NCBI GenBank assembly: GCA_910574935.1
Contig: CAJTCU010000003.1
Span: 62,001-126,000, forward strand
DNA length: 64,000 nucleotides
Source of the DNA: Oscillospiraceae bacterium
GTDB lineage: Bacteria > Bacillota > Clostridia > Oscillospirales > Acutalibacteraceae
Reading direction: 5' to 3'
Shown here: one piece after another, positions 1-8,112 of the stretch
Numbering within the stretch: position 1 is the first letter of the stretch
Layout: each line of letters opens with the position of its first letter
The notes under the pieces: model-generated
Database searches by the model: none
Seen by the model: the letters and a program-made list of their open reading frames with translations, nothing else
What the model was told of the DNA's origin: nothing
Position numbers and translations under genes: made by a program

Positions 1-753
1 CCCGCACCACGCCGCGATCTCCCCAATCAGCCCCAATGGGAGCGGCTTGCTGTAGGGAAGCTGAATGGCGCCTTTGCTGGTTTTGTAGTCCGTCAACCGA
101 CCGGCAAACGTCTCCACAGCCTCCGGGCCAGGGTAAAGGCCGATGTGCCGCTTGAAAGCGGCGAACTGGATCAGGTTGCGGCCCTTCCAATAGGTGGGCA
201 TACTCCAGGAGATTTTTTGTTCGGCCTCGGGGATGCTGTTTTTGACGGCGTCATTGACCTGGCACAGATAAGGCCTCACCTCTTCCGGCTGGCTGAGGAT
301 GTATTCCTCAATCGTCTCCGGCGCTTTCCCGCAGTAATGGTCTTGCTCTTTTCTGCGAAACGACCGGCCGCATTTGGGGCATACCCACATGGCAGGTTCC
401 TCCTGTTCCCGCAGAATCCTTTCCACCGGTTTGCCCTTGGCCAATTCGTCGATAAGCTTGTCCAGATAGCGGATTTCTCGCATGAGGGGGTCCTCAATTT
501 CTTCTACCCGTATCCCGCAGACAACGCCTTTGATCAGCCTCCGGTTGGGATTGAGCGCCGGCGCATTGCGGAAGAAGTCTCCATAACAAAGGCCAGAGGC
601 GCGGGATTTTTCCAAATCTTCCGTGCGGTACCCTGTCAGCCAGCAGACGACCTCATCCACTTCGGATTTTGTACGGCCCTTCCTAGTGGCTTTATTCAGC
701 AGGAGTTCATAGACCCTTCCAAAATTCATTTGAAATACTTTTTCATGGTTCAT
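1..753 (-). CDS. DUF2200 - zinc-ribbon-like - DUF1801 fusion protein (3' end beyond window)
   Basis: An open frame runs without a stop from an ATG at 753 to the window edge (251 codons seen). AGGAGG lies about 8 bases upstream of the ATG. Residues 1-115 match the DUF2200 pattern (CWLTGY, LNPNR, LIKGVVCGIRVEEIEDPLM, RYLDKLIDELAKGK). A short CPKCG..HYC segment at about 127-143 looks like a zinc ribbon. The rest resembles DUF1801/YdhG (ISWSMPTYWKGRNLIQFAAFKRHIGLYP). DUF2200 proteins are usually stand-alone at about 115 residues, so this is a fusion. Function is unknown; DUF1801 proteins adopt a YdhG-like fold and some are linked to iron chaperoning. Domain calls are from memory of the families. 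Confidence 0.8.
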   Translation of the reverse strand, partial: MNHEKVFQMNFGRVYELLLNKATRKGRTKSEVDEVVCWLTGYRTEDLEKSRASGLCYGDFFRNAPALNPNRRLIKGVVCGIRVEEIEDPLMREIRYLDKLIDELAKGKPVERILREQEEPAMWVCPKCGRSFRRKEQDHYCGKAPETIEEYILSQPEEVRPYLCQVNDAVKNSIPEAEQKISWSMPTYWKGRNLIQFAAFKRHIGLYPGPEAVETFAGRLTDYKTSKGAIQLPYSKPLPLGLIGEIAAWCG

Positions 754-870
754 GCTTTGATACCTCCTCATCAAACAGTCCTCAATCCTCATCACAGGGG
801 TCCCCCCACATATCTAGTCATGAAGGGCGTTAGATTCGTATAGGCGTTGGTTTCCAAAATCCTCAACGTT

Positions 871-992
871 CAGAAAGGTCGTACTAGCTCGTCGCGGATC
901 TGTTCCAGCAGGACGTTTTTGCCGCCATGACGGATGCCGGCCGGTCAGCATCTTGATAATATCCTTGCCAAATAGCTCTCTCGAATGACCAT
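871..992 (-). pseudogene. Remnant of an AAA_14/DUF4143-type ATPase gene
   Basis: From an ATG at 992, preceded by GAGAGGAG, the frame reads MVIRESYLARILSRC and then hits a stop. After the stop, the same frame continues GIRHGGKNVLLEQIRDELV. This matches the start of AAA_14/DUF4143 ATPases, which read roughly VIRExYLxRI...VLTGIRRxGKSxLLEqI. About 8-10 codons around the LTG segment are missing or altered, and the Walker A Ser/Thr is lost. Only the first ~40 codons remain. Downstream sequence towards 753 shows no continuation. Confidence 0.55.
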
Positions 993-1015
993 GGATACCA
1001 GCTCCTCTCTTGTAT

Positions 1016-1065
1016 AGAATAGCAGATAGTACAACGAATTGTCAATTATATTCCGCTGTACTATC
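1016..1065 (-). promoter_or_regulatory. Sigma-A promoter with inverted-repeat operator in front of the ATPase remnant
   Basis: On the minus strand, TTGACA (1040-1045) and TATTCT (1016-1021) are 18 bases apart. A perfect 9-base inverted repeat, GATAGTACA (1025-1033) and TGTACTATC (1057-1065), has one arm in the spacer and one just upstream of the -35. The arm centres are 32 bases apart, about three helical turns. This suggests a repressor operator. The regulated gene (871-992) is dead. Confidence 0.5.
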
Positions 1066-1099
1066 CGATGTAACTTCTATAACTCCAAGACATTACAGG

Positions 1100-1480
1100 T
1101 ATTTCATAAAGCAAGCAGCGGCTATAGCTCACGCGAAACGTAGGCGGCTGACTTCGCGGCCGCCACGGCGACCAGATAGCAACGGCCTATCCATGTTCCC
1201 CTAGTGAGAATGGAACCCAGTTCTACGGCCACGCCAAGCATAACCCAGAATGCCCGGATTAGTCGGCCATGAGGCTGGTGGATTTCCGATATCAAGCTCC
1301 GATGCCGGCGGAAGTTGGAGAAGAATAAGCAGATCGGAAACAGCGTCCGCAACTACACCGGCTGGCTGGGAAGGTAATCTGCGAAAAGTGCGGGTATACC
1401 ATTGACTACCGAGAGCCAGACCCCCAATAAAGGGAGAGAGGACGGCGGAACATATGAGAAGGACAAGCGGGAGCCCGGGC
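1100..1480. other. Gene-poor stretch with probable coding debris
   Basis: No intact gene is visible. On the plus strand, around 1375-1430, a frame reads ICEKCGYTIDYREPDPQ, which looks like part of a zinc ribbon. Stops and frame changes flank it. This is probably decayed mobile DNA, but the parent family was not identified. Confidence 0.3.
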
Positions 1481-1564
1481 GTTCCTTTTTGTGAATCTTT
1501 TGATCCGGTTGGTTTTCGGCCATTGGGAAAGGGGACGGGAGGAACTGGATGCCCACTGAAGCAA

Positions 1565-1594
1565 GGGCCCGGACGCTGGCGTCCGGGCCCTTTT
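1565..1594 (+). terminator. Intrinsic terminator
   Basis: A perfect 11-base GC stem (GGGCCCGGACG with its complement) around a 4-base loop is followed by TTTT on the plus strand. On the minus strand the stem is followed only by TTGCTT, so use by the CAP-SLH gene is less certain. Confidence 0.6.
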
Positions 1595-1635
1595 ATGATG
1601 GGTGAGCTTATAGGTTTTCTCGTTGGGGCGCAGGG

Positions 1636-3303
1636 TTAGAAGGAGGCGTTGTCTAGAACAGAGAGGTCTGAACATTCTGCCGCGGGCATACTCTCTGTGG
1701 CGATTCCGTCATCTTGCAGTTGGGTCGTTTCTTTCAGAAGGGTCATCTTGATCTTCCCGTTCTGGAAATCCGCCCGGTAGGTTGAGATATCCCCCTTCAT
1801 AACAGCGGTAACCACCCGGAAAATCAAACGCTTATTTTGGGTATCCAGCGCAAACCCGCTGCGCATGACACTGTCGTAGTCCGCCAGACGCACAGCTTTG
1901 CCGTCTTTAAAGGTATAGAACCGATAGACTGTATTCATATGGTCATTAAACATTGCGGACAGCATAAGCTCCGGAACTCCATCAAAGTTCATATCCGCGA
2001 TGGCATAGGAGAAATACGTAGGGTTATTCACCGGCATATCCAGATTGGGCGCGGTAAACTTCTCGTTTTTCACATTTTGAATCAGGGCCCGGTAAGCGTC
2101 CCGCCAGCCATCCTTGTTCTCTTCGGGTGGGGCGGTGGTTCCGGTCACTTTATCATCGAACCGCTGGAAAAGGGTGGCCGCCTGGGCCCTGGTGGTGACA
2201 TCCAGGGGCTTCAGGGTGTTTGCGGTGATGCCTGTGATCAGCCCAATGGCGTTTGCCCAGCTCATGGCCTTTTGGGCGTAACCGCTCACTTTATTCGCAT
2301 CCTTGAACTTGCTAAGGCTGGCGGTCTGGGAGGTATCGTAGTTCTTATACTTGGCGTAGCGGTAGAGCATGGTGGCGAAGTCCTGGCGGGTGAGCTTGCC
2401 GTTGGGGTTGAAGCGTCCGTTGCTGCCGTTGACGATATTCTTGGAGGAGGCCCACTTTACCGGGTTCGCAAAGTACTTGTTGTCAGGCACGTCCACGAAA
2501 TTTGTGCCCCCACTGACGCTCGGCTGGCCCTCCATGCGGTAGAGCATGGTGACAAGCATGGCCCGGGTGGTTTTGCCATTGGGGTCAAAAGTATTGGTAC
2601 TTGTGCCGCCCATAATGCCTTTGTCCACCACATATTTGACGGAATCGGCGTACCAGGCGTCCTTGTTCACGTCCCGGAACCCGGCAAAGGGCTCTGGGGT
2701 GGGCTCCGGGGTAGGCTCTGGAGTGGGCTCCGGGGTAGGCTCTGGAGTGGGCTCCGGCGTGGGCACGGGGGTAGGCTCCGGCGTGGGCTGGGTTACGTTG
2801 TCGAAGAGGTGGTCATCGGTGAGACTGTCGTTCTTCACAAAGAGCTGCGACCAATAATGAATATTGCCAGACTGATAATGGCCAATTCCTATATAGTCGA
2901 AGCCGGCGTTATGCTCATCTAAGATATTTCCTCTGTGACCGGGGGAATTCATCCAGCCAGTCATCACATCTTTGGGTGTGATGTAGCCTTCCGCAATGTT
3001 TTCTCCAACGGCCCAAAAGGTAATTCCATAGTCATTCAGCACTGTGAAACAGCTGCTGCCGTCCGGACGAGTATGACTATACAGCTGTACCAGTTCCTTT
3101 GCCCGCAGGACCGCGGCCTCGTTCAGTTTGGCGTTGGATTTGTACGGGTCCTTTCCAACCTTTGCCCGCTCCTGGTTCACCAGCCGGAACACTTCGGCCA
3201 AGTTGGCATCGTCTGCCGCCGAGGCGCTTAGACTCATGGGCAACATCCCAAGCAGCAGGCACATAGCCAGCAAAATAGACAGAGCTTTTTTCATCGATTT
3301 CAT
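1636..3303 (-). CDS. Secreted CAP-domain protein with three SLH repeats
   Basis: This is a predicted cell-surface protein of 555 residues. A signal peptide covers about 1-29 (hydrophobic core then SASA|AD). A CAP/SCP domain follows at about 33-160, with typical NQERA, SHTRPDG, VGENIA and GWMNSPGHRGNIL motifs. A PTPE-repeat linker spans about 172-206. Three SLH repeats lie at about 208-390 (FRDVNKDAWYADSVKYV, TTRAMLVTMLYR), which normally bind cell-wall polymer. The C-terminal ~150 residues hold a DMNFDGVPEL calcium-loop-like motif and are otherwise unrecognised. The start at 3303 is preferred over 3309 because AAGGAG lies 8 bases before it and only 2 before the other ATG. The CAP substrate is unknown. 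Confidence 0.88.
   Translation of the reverse strand: MKSMKKALSILLAMCLLLGMLPMSLSASAADDANLAEVFRLVNQERAKVGKDPYKSNAKLNEAAVLRAKELVQLYSHTRPDGSSCFTVLNDYGITFWAVGENIAEGYITPKDVMTGWMNSPGHRGNILDEHNAGFDYIGIGHYQSGNIHYWSQLFVKNDSLTDDHLFDNVTQPTPEPTPVPTPEPTPEPTPEPTPEPTPEPTPEPFAGFRDVNKDAWYADSVKYVVDKGIMGGTSTNTFDPNGKTTRAMLVTMLYRMEGQPSVSGGTNFVDVPDNKYFANPVKWASSKNIVNGSNGRFNPNGKLTRQDFATMLYRYAKYKNYDTSQTASLSKFKDANKVSGYAQKAMSWANAIGLITGITANTLKPLDVTTRAQAATLFQRFDDKVTGTTAPPEENKDGWRDAYRALIQNVKNEKFTAPNLDMPVNNPTYFSYAIADMNFDGVPELMLSAMFNDHMNTVYRFYTFKDGKAVRLADYDSVMRSGFALDTQNKRLIFRVVTAVMKGDISTYRADFQNGKIKMTLLKETTQLQDDGIATESMPAAECSDLSVLDNASF
2693..2794. repeat. Short tandem repeat encoding the PTPE linker
   Basis: Alternating 12-base units (GGCTCCGGGGTA / GGCTCTGGAGTG and variants) code for Pro-Thr-Pro-Glu repeats inside the CAP-SLH gene. 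The array is prone to slippage, so linker length may vary between strains. It has no unique spacers and is not a CRISPR array. Confidence 0.85.
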
Positions 3304-3365
3304 CCTCATTTCTCCTTACTCTTTTCCCCTGGTGAGTGTTTGACGGGGAATGTATATTTATCTAA

Positions 3366-3394
3366 ATTATACCATCCAGGTTGGGAAAAATCAA
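3366..3394 (-). promoter_or_regulatory. Sigma-A promoter of the CAP-SLH gene
   Basis: TTGATT (3389-3394) and TATAAT (3366-3371) are separated by 17 bases on the minus strand, about 60 bases upstream of the chosen start. Confidence 0.65.
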
Positions 3395-3536
3395 GTGGGC
3401 AGGCGGAAATTACTGGATGAAATAAGCATTCATGTTCAGGCGGATTTTGCGACTAATCCTTCCGTATTTGAGACCGGATCATTCCCCGTTTTGGGGGAAG
3501 CCTGCCTCTCAACTACAGATGACTGTATCGCCAATC

Positions 3537-3702
3537 TAAGGCAACCCCGCACAATTCTAAGCACCGTCTTGCTTGGACATTTTCCGTGATAGGGCACAGC
3601 TTTCGCTGGTCAATGGTGAGATGGACGGCGCTCAATCTGTACCCTCTGACGAAAAATCTGACTGCCCAATACGGTGCTTAGAATTCTGCGGTATTGCCCT
3701 AA
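3537..3702. repeat. Miniature inverted-repeat element, family A, copy 1
   Basis: This ~166-base element has imperfect ~32-base terminal inverted repeats starting TAAGGCAA(C/T)(C/A)CCGCA and sharing ATTCTAAGCACCGT. It has no coding capacity. Close relatives lie at 47238-47416 and, in the opposite orientation, at 16952-17116. End fragments lie at 40413-40432 and 44613-44640. It sits just ahead of the intron-split gene. Confidence 0.8.
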
Positions 3703-3728
3703 ATTTTCCGGAGGGGGATTTTGGCAAT

Positions 3729-6343
3729 ATGTCAGCCTACTGCTACACGATCTCCGTACTGCTGGACGATCGGCAGGTCTATGAACGGCTGATTGTGGAC
3801 CCCTCCGACAACGATAAGGAGGTGCGACACGTCGTCGCATAATTGATTGTTCAACGCCGAAAGGTGATTGAACTTGCTATTCCGTTAGCAAGACCTACTA
3901 TCCCCGAAGTGGCGCGCAAGTGCTATGAGGGAGCGGATAGGACAAGGTAGCCCACCCGAAAGGGAGAAGCTGGAACCGTGAGGGGACGGCGAAGCTGTTA
4001 GCACAATACGGCTTGGGAGCTGGTCCCCGGCAATATGGCTAACAAATGTGAACCGCTGATAAACGTCGTTACGCTGAACAGGCCAAAGATGCTGACTGGC
4101 CTGAACCAAAATGGTGCGCAGTCGGATATCCTCTTTTCGAGTGGGGATACACGGACACAAGACTGCCGGCGGAGAGGCGGAGCCTAAGTTGCCGTTTTAT
4201 CAATTATGCGGAACGTGGTAAGCCCGTATTCTCCCTGCAATACGCAGGAAAGCCCACCGTAAGGTGTGCCGTTGGGGGTGCGGGTAAAGGAACATGGAAA
4301 AAGCGAACGCCGCTCTGTAATGGGGCGGATAGGGGTTGAACTGAATAGATTACGGTAACATTACCCCACGCAAAAGCGGGCAGACTTCCATGCGGTCTTT
4401 CTTTACAAGAGAACTTACAGAATTTTCGAAAGGAGAAAAGCAAATGGACAGGGAACTGTGTGCATCTCTTGACGGCGCTGACCCGTGGTCTGAAATCGAT
4501 TGGGACTATGCGGAATCTGCCGTTAGAAAACTGCAAGCACGTATTGTAAAGGCTCAAAAGGAGGGCAGGACCGGCAGGGTGAAAGCCTTGCAGCGGCTGC
4601 TGACCACGTCTTTTTTCGCCAAGGCTTTGGCTGTAAAAAGGGTGACGGAAAACACAGGAAAACGAACTGCCGGGGTAGACAGTGAAATATGGTCTACACC
4701 CAAAATGAAGTATGAAGCAATTTTCAGACTGACGCAAAAAGGTTACCATCCCAAGCCGCTCCGGCGGATATATATCCCCAAAAAGAACGGCAAAATGCGT
4801 CCCCTCAGTATTCCCACCATGCTGGACAGGGCCATGCAGACGCTCTATCGGTATGCACTGGAACCTCTGGCAGAAATGAGTGCTGACCCTTGCTCCTTTG
4901 GGTTCCGCCCAGAGCGTTGTCCCCAGGATGCCATTGAACAATGTTTCAATGACCTTGCGAAAAAGGTGTCGCCCAAATGGGTGCTGGAAGGGGATATAAA
5001 GGGGTTCTTTGACCACATCAGCCACCGGTGGATATTGGAACACATCCCCATAGACAAGAAGATACTCCGCAAGTGGCTGAAATGCGGATACATTGAAACA
5101 AAAAAGCTGTTCCCGACCGATGAGGGTGCGCCGCAAGGTTCGCCTATCTCGCCGGTAATCTGCAACATGGTGCTGGACGGATTACAGCCGCTCCTCAAAA
5201 AACATTTCCACCAAACCACACGAAAGGGCAAGCAATATTCCCCCATGGTCAACTTCGTGCGCTTCGCCGATGATTTCATCATCACCGGTGAAAACCGACA
5301 GTTACTACAGGAACAGGTACTGCCCATGGTGCGGGAGTTTATGGCGGAAAGAGGTTTGCAGCTTTCGGAGGAAAAGACGGTCATTACCCATATTGACAAT
5401 GGCTTTGATTTTCTTGGCTGCAACCTTCGCAAATACAAGGGCAAGCTGCTGATTAAGCCGTCCAAGAAAAATCTCAAAGGGATTCTGGATAAAATCCGGA
5501 AAACCGTGAAGAAGAATCCCACCATCAAGCAGGAATGGCTGATTCGCAAGCTGAATCCCATGATTCGCGGCTGGGTCAATTACCAGCAGTTCAATGTGTC
5601 TGCTGTGGCGTTTGAATATGTAGATTATCAAGTGTTCAAATGTCTGTGGGCTTGGTGCAGGCGCAGGCATCCAAAGAAAAGCAAAACGTGGATAGCCACA
5701 AAATATTTCCACCGTATCGGCAACCGCAGCTGGACATTTTCCGTTCCTACAAAGCAGAAAATGAGCAATGGGGAAACTCTCTATATCCGGCTGATATATG
5801 CAACAGATACGGATATTATCCGCTTTACAAAAATCCGCAACTGTTCCAATCCATTCGACGCGGACGACCGGGAATATTTTGAAAAACGCGATACCGAGAA
5901 AATGCGCAACAGTCTGAAGGGCAGAAAGATATTGGCGAAACTCTTCCGCCAGCAGAATGGTTTGTGTCCTGTTTGCGGAAAGAAAATCACCGTGGACACG
6001 GGATTCCAGGTTTACGACGATAAGGAAAATCGCCAAAACCCCAAGCAAATGCTTCATCCGGAATGCTATAGAAAGGTTCGTAAAAATGATGTTTCCTTTG
6101 AGCCGGTTCCCGAAGGGGAGCTTTGAAAGGCTTGAGCCGTATGAGGGGAAACTCTCATGTACGGTTCTTAGGGGAGGCTCCGGCAGTAATGCCGGGGTCT
6201 TACCCGACCAGATCATTGACCAGCTGGTGGAGGTCTATACCCCGTGGATAGATGCTGCTATCTCCAACTACAATACGGATTTTTATTACCCGCCCCGGGG
6301 CTACCTTTGGGTGTGCTATGAGGAAGGTCAAATCTGTGCCTGA
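3729..6343 (+). CDS. Small protein gene split by a group II intron (exons 3729-3821 and 6209-6343)
   Basis: Exon 1 is 31 complete codons from an ATG at 3729 (MSAYCYTISVLL... to ...DPSDNDKE), preceded by GGAGGGGG. Exon 2 starts at 6209 in phase 0 (QIIDQLVEVYTPWIDA...) and ends ...WVCYEEGQICA then TGA at 6341-6343. Joining them gives a 75-residue acidic protein. The family was not recognised; small proteins of this kind occur on clostridial mobile elements. Function depends on the intron splicing. The last 16 bases overlap the cotJC end on the other strand. Confidence 0.6.
3822..6208 (+). mobile_element. Group II intron (retroelement) with intact ribozyme ends and maturase
   Basis: The 5' end is the consensus GTGCGAC (3822-3828). 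A ~600-base structured region with no long frame of its own follows, then the maturase gene in domain IV. A canonical 34-nt domain V (6134-6167, AGC triad, GGGAAAC-type loop) and a domain VI hairpin with unpaired A (about 6169-6205) come next. The 3' end is AC at 6208. The last exon bases AAGGAG could pair with CTCTTT at 4131-4136 as IBS1/EBS1, which is tentative. Total length is 2387 bases. Every part needed for splicing and retrohoming appears present. Confidence 0.88.
4444..6126 (+). CDS. ltrA: Group II intron reverse transcriptase/maturase with HNH endonuclease
   Basis: This 560-residue intron-encoded protein binds its own intron RNA, aids splicing and copies it into DNA. RT blocks are visible: RPLSIPTMLDRAMQ, SFGFRPERCPQDAI, GDIKGFFDHI, GAPQGSPISPVICN and the FADD catalytic motif (VRFADDFIITG). 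The maturase X domain follows (about 380-450, MIRGWVNYQQF), then a C-terminal HNH region with CPVCGKK...HPECYRK. The start at 4444 has AAAGGAG 8 bases upstream. An in-frame ATG at 4390 lacks a ribosome site. No frameshift was seen, so the element may still be mobile. Confidence 0.93.
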   Translation: MDRELCASLDGADPWSEIDWDYAESAVRKLQARIVKAQKEGRTGRVKALQRLLTTSFFAKALAVKRVTENTGKRTAGVDSEIWSTPKMKYEAIFRLTQKGYHPKPLRRIYIPKKNGKMRPLSIPTMLDRAMQTLYRYALEPLAEMSADPCSFGFRPERCPQDAIEQCFNDLAKKVSPKWVLEGDIKGFFDHISHRWILEHIPIDKKILRKWLKCGYIETKKLFPTDEGAPQGSPISPVICNMVLDGLQPLLKKHFHQTTRKGKQYSPMVNFVRFADDFIITGENRQLLQEQVLPMVREFMAERGLQLSEEKTVITHIDNGFDFLGCNLRKYKGKLLIKPSKKNLKGILDKIRKTVKKNPTIKQEWLIRKLNPMIRGWVNYQQFNVSAVAFEYVDYQVFKCLWAWCRRRHPKKSKTWIATKYFHRIGNRSWTFSVPTKQKMSNGETLYIRLIYATDTDIIRFTKIRNCSNPFDADDREYFEKRDTEKMRNSLKGRKILAKLFRQQNGLCPVCGKKITVDTGFQVYDDKENRQNPKQMLHPECYRKVRKNDVSFEPVPEGEL

Positions 6344-6951
6344 GGTTTCAAGATAATACGCGACAAATATTTCCTGTGAGCCGCCGCCCACAGGGAATAA
6401 AATCCACTTGAATCAGTATGGTTTGCTTCGCCGAATCGCTGGTAATGCACAACCTCCCGCTCCCGCAGAAACTTGATAGGCCCAGCCACATCCGGGTCGT
6501 CCGCGAAACGTAGGATGTTGTCATAGCTCAGCCGGGCTTTCTGCTCTGCCGACAGGTCCTCGTTCAGATCCGCGATTGGATCGCCGGTCACCGCAAAGGT
6601 AGCCGCGCTAAAGGGCGTGCCCGAGGCCGCCTGGGGATAGACTCCGGTGGTATGGTCCACAAAATAATCGTCAAATCCCGCTGCTTGAATTTGCTCCGTG
6701 GTCAGATTCCGGGTCAACTGGTATACAATGGTGCCTACCATCTCCAGATGGGCCAGTTCTTCCGTTCCTATATCTGTCAATATAGCGCTCAGTTCCGGAT
6801 AAGGCATGGCATATCGCTGGCTTAAATACCGCAACGATGCGCCGATCTCCCCGTGGGGCCCGCCGTACTGGGTTATAATCATCTTCGCCAGCTTCGGGTT
6901 GGGGTTCGTGATGCGCACCGGGTACTGTAGGCGCTTTTCATACACAAACAT
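6328..6951 (-). CDS. cotJC: Spore coat protein CotJC (manganese-catalase family), altered C-terminus
   Basis: CotJC is a coat-associated member of the Mn-catalase family. The first ~172 residues are typical (LAKMIITQYGGPHGEIGA, IGTEELAHLEMVG, YPQAASGTPF, LREREVVHYQRFGEA), with the metal-binding Glu and His residues kept. After FGEA, family members usually end within ~20 residues with a conserved aromatic tail. Here about 32 unrelated residues follow (NHTDSSGFYSLWAAAHRK...), running into DNA beside the intron-split gene. This suggests the 3' end was replaced by recombination. It is last in the cotJABC operon, abutting cotJB. Confidence 0.88.
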   Translation of the reverse strand: MFVYEKRLQYPVRITNPNPKLAKMIITQYGGPHGEIGASLRYLSQRYAMPYPELSAILTDIGTEELAHLEMVGTIVYQLTRNLTTEQIQAAGFDDYFVDHTTGVYPQAASGTPFSAATFAVTGDPIADLNEDLSAEQKARLSYDNILRFADDPDVAGPIKFLREREVVHYQRFGEANHTDSSGFYSLWAAAHRKYLSRIILKPQAQI

Positions 6952-7211
6952 CAGTCATTCGCCTCCGTTTCCCAGGGCCAGGGACCGTTAATCCACGCCC
7001 AGCGGCTGGTATTTTTGCTGCTCTCGTCCAGGGGGCCGTACTTTTCCTCAAACTCTTTTACAAGGCTTTCCAGTCTCTGGCGGTATTCCTCCAGCCGCCG
7101 GGCCGCCTCACAGTTGTTGGGATGGGTGTCCAAAAAAAGGTGCAGCTCCCAGCAGGCAAAGCGCATGGCGTTAATGCGCCGCCGCATGCTCATTTCCTGA
7201 CTTTCGCTCAC
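6951..7211 (-). CDS. cotJB: Spore coat protein CotJB
   Basis: This 86-residue protein has the CotJB pattern (INAMRFACWELHLFLDTHP, EKYGPLD, WAWINGPWPWE). It is needed with CotJA and CotJC for an inner coat layer in spores of Bacilli and Clostridia. The start is a GTG at 7211 with AAGGAGG upstream; it overlaps the cotJA stop (GTGA), indicating translational coupling. The stop abuts the cotJC ATG. The order cotJA-cotJB-cotJC is the standard operon. Confidence 0.9.
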   Translation of the reverse strand: MSESQEMSMRRRINAMRFACWELHLFLDTHPNNCEAARRLEEYRQRLESLVKEFEEKYGPLDESSKNTSRWAWINGPWPWETEAND

Positions 7212-7411
7212 CTGGGCTCCCTCCTTCCGCCGTAAAAGGGTTTATCCAGCACCGGGAACAGCGTCCCCGCATCCAGCGCCCGCTCGGCGCTGTGCAGGTT
7301 GCTGCTCCACTGCTGGAACGGCACATAGGCCATGGCCGGAACCGGGTTCGCCGGCAGCGGAGTGGGGTCTTCGCCGCAGGGCATAGCGCCGGGCACAAAA
7401 TTTTCTGCCAA
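7208..7411 (-). CDS. cotJA: Spore coat-associated protein CotJA
   Basis: This 67-residue proline-rich protein has the family pattern MAYVPFQQW and an ending of the FPVLDKPF type. A TTG start at 7411 is chosen because GAAAGGGG lies 8 bases upstream and no ATG in the frame has a ribosome site. It is first in the cotJABC operon, which in other sporeformers is transcribed in the mother cell by SigE. No SigE promoter was verified here. Confidence 0.82.
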   Translation of the reverse strand: MAENFVPGAMPCGEDPTPLPANPVPAMAYVPFQQWSSNLHSAERALDAGTLFPVLDKPFYGGRREPR

Positions 7412-7605
7412 TTTGATTACCCCTTTCTTTCTGTTTTGGGGAAGATTGTCCCCTGTTAACCAGAATATGCCATCCACTGTTTTTTGGTTCCCTCTGCCCC
7501 AGTCCGGGAATATTCCCCACTGAAAGACAGGAAAGGACGAAGCTGCTTAAAGTCCAGCTTCGTCCTTATCATTACATAACATACCCAAACTATATTTAGA
7601 TTGGC

Positions 7606-7770
7606 TAGGGCTTGTTTGAAAATAGAGAAAGTGCCGGATTTTTGCCCTGGCGGGCGCGGTTTGACAAAGAAAACCGCAAGGAATACTTTCGTATTACGAG
7701 GATTTTCCACACACAAATCCGCCCGGACAGGGCAGAATGACAGTGTTTGCGATTTTTCAAACAAGCCCTA
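7606..7770. repeat. Miniature inverted-repeat element, family B, copy 1
   Basis: The ends are TAGGGCTTGTTTGAAAA and its near-perfect complement TTTTTCAAACAAGCCCTA. There is no coding capacity. The same termini recur at 63890 and, diverged, at 46863-47030. Confidence 0.75.
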
Positions 7771-7933
7771 GAGTCTGTTTGAAAACTGGAGAAATGCTGG
7801 ATTTTTGGCCAGAAATGAGGGATTTCAAGGAAAAACCACAAGAACGGCTGCCGTCTTTCGAGGATTTTTGACACCGAAAGCTCCTTTTCTTCTCAAAACA
7901 GACAGTATTTCGGAGTTTTAAAACAGACTCTAG
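7769..7933. repeat. Miniature inverted-repeat element, family B variant
   Basis: The ends are TAGAGTCTGTTTGAAAAC and TTTTAAAACAGACTCTA. It shares its TA boundary with the preceding element, so the two are inserted end to end. The interior carries an AAAACCACAAG-type segment similar to copy 1. Confidence 0.65.
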
Positions 7934-8102
7934 AGCTTGTTCATATCGTTGAAGCCATATTTTCCAGAGAATTTTTGAGCTGGCTTCCAGTGAAAAGACA
8001 TCAAACCCTTCATGGACTTTGGGTTCTGTCAGATCTTATCCACGCAAAACCTACTGAAATTCCTGGAAAAGATGGGATGTAATGACTTGTGTGAACAGGC
8101 CC
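7931..8102. repeat. Miniature inverted-repeat element, family C, copy 1
   Basis: The ends are TAGAGCTTGTTCA and TGTGAACAGGCCC. The last ~40 bases (GGAAAAGATGGG...ACTTGTGTGAACAGGCC) are shared with the element at 40441-40690, which holds a captured gene fragment. It ends 11 bases before the stop of the HIT-family gene. Confidence 0.65.
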
Positions 8103-8112
8103 AAATACCGGC

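Noticed and set aside
145-843. 232-codon plus-strand open frame
   Set aside because: It is antisense to the DUF2200-DUF1801 gene, which has family motifs and a proper ribosome site.
2693-2794. CRISPR-like short repeats
   Set aside because: Contiguous 12-base units without spacers, in frame inside a coding region.
1837-2922. 361-codon plus-strand frame with Gly/Val repeats
   Set aside because: Shadow of the CAP-SLH gene; the repeats are the reverse complement of the PTPE linker.
4204-5136. 310-codon minus-strand frame
   Set aside because: Lies antisense to the intron RNA and maturase; no ribosome site or family motif.
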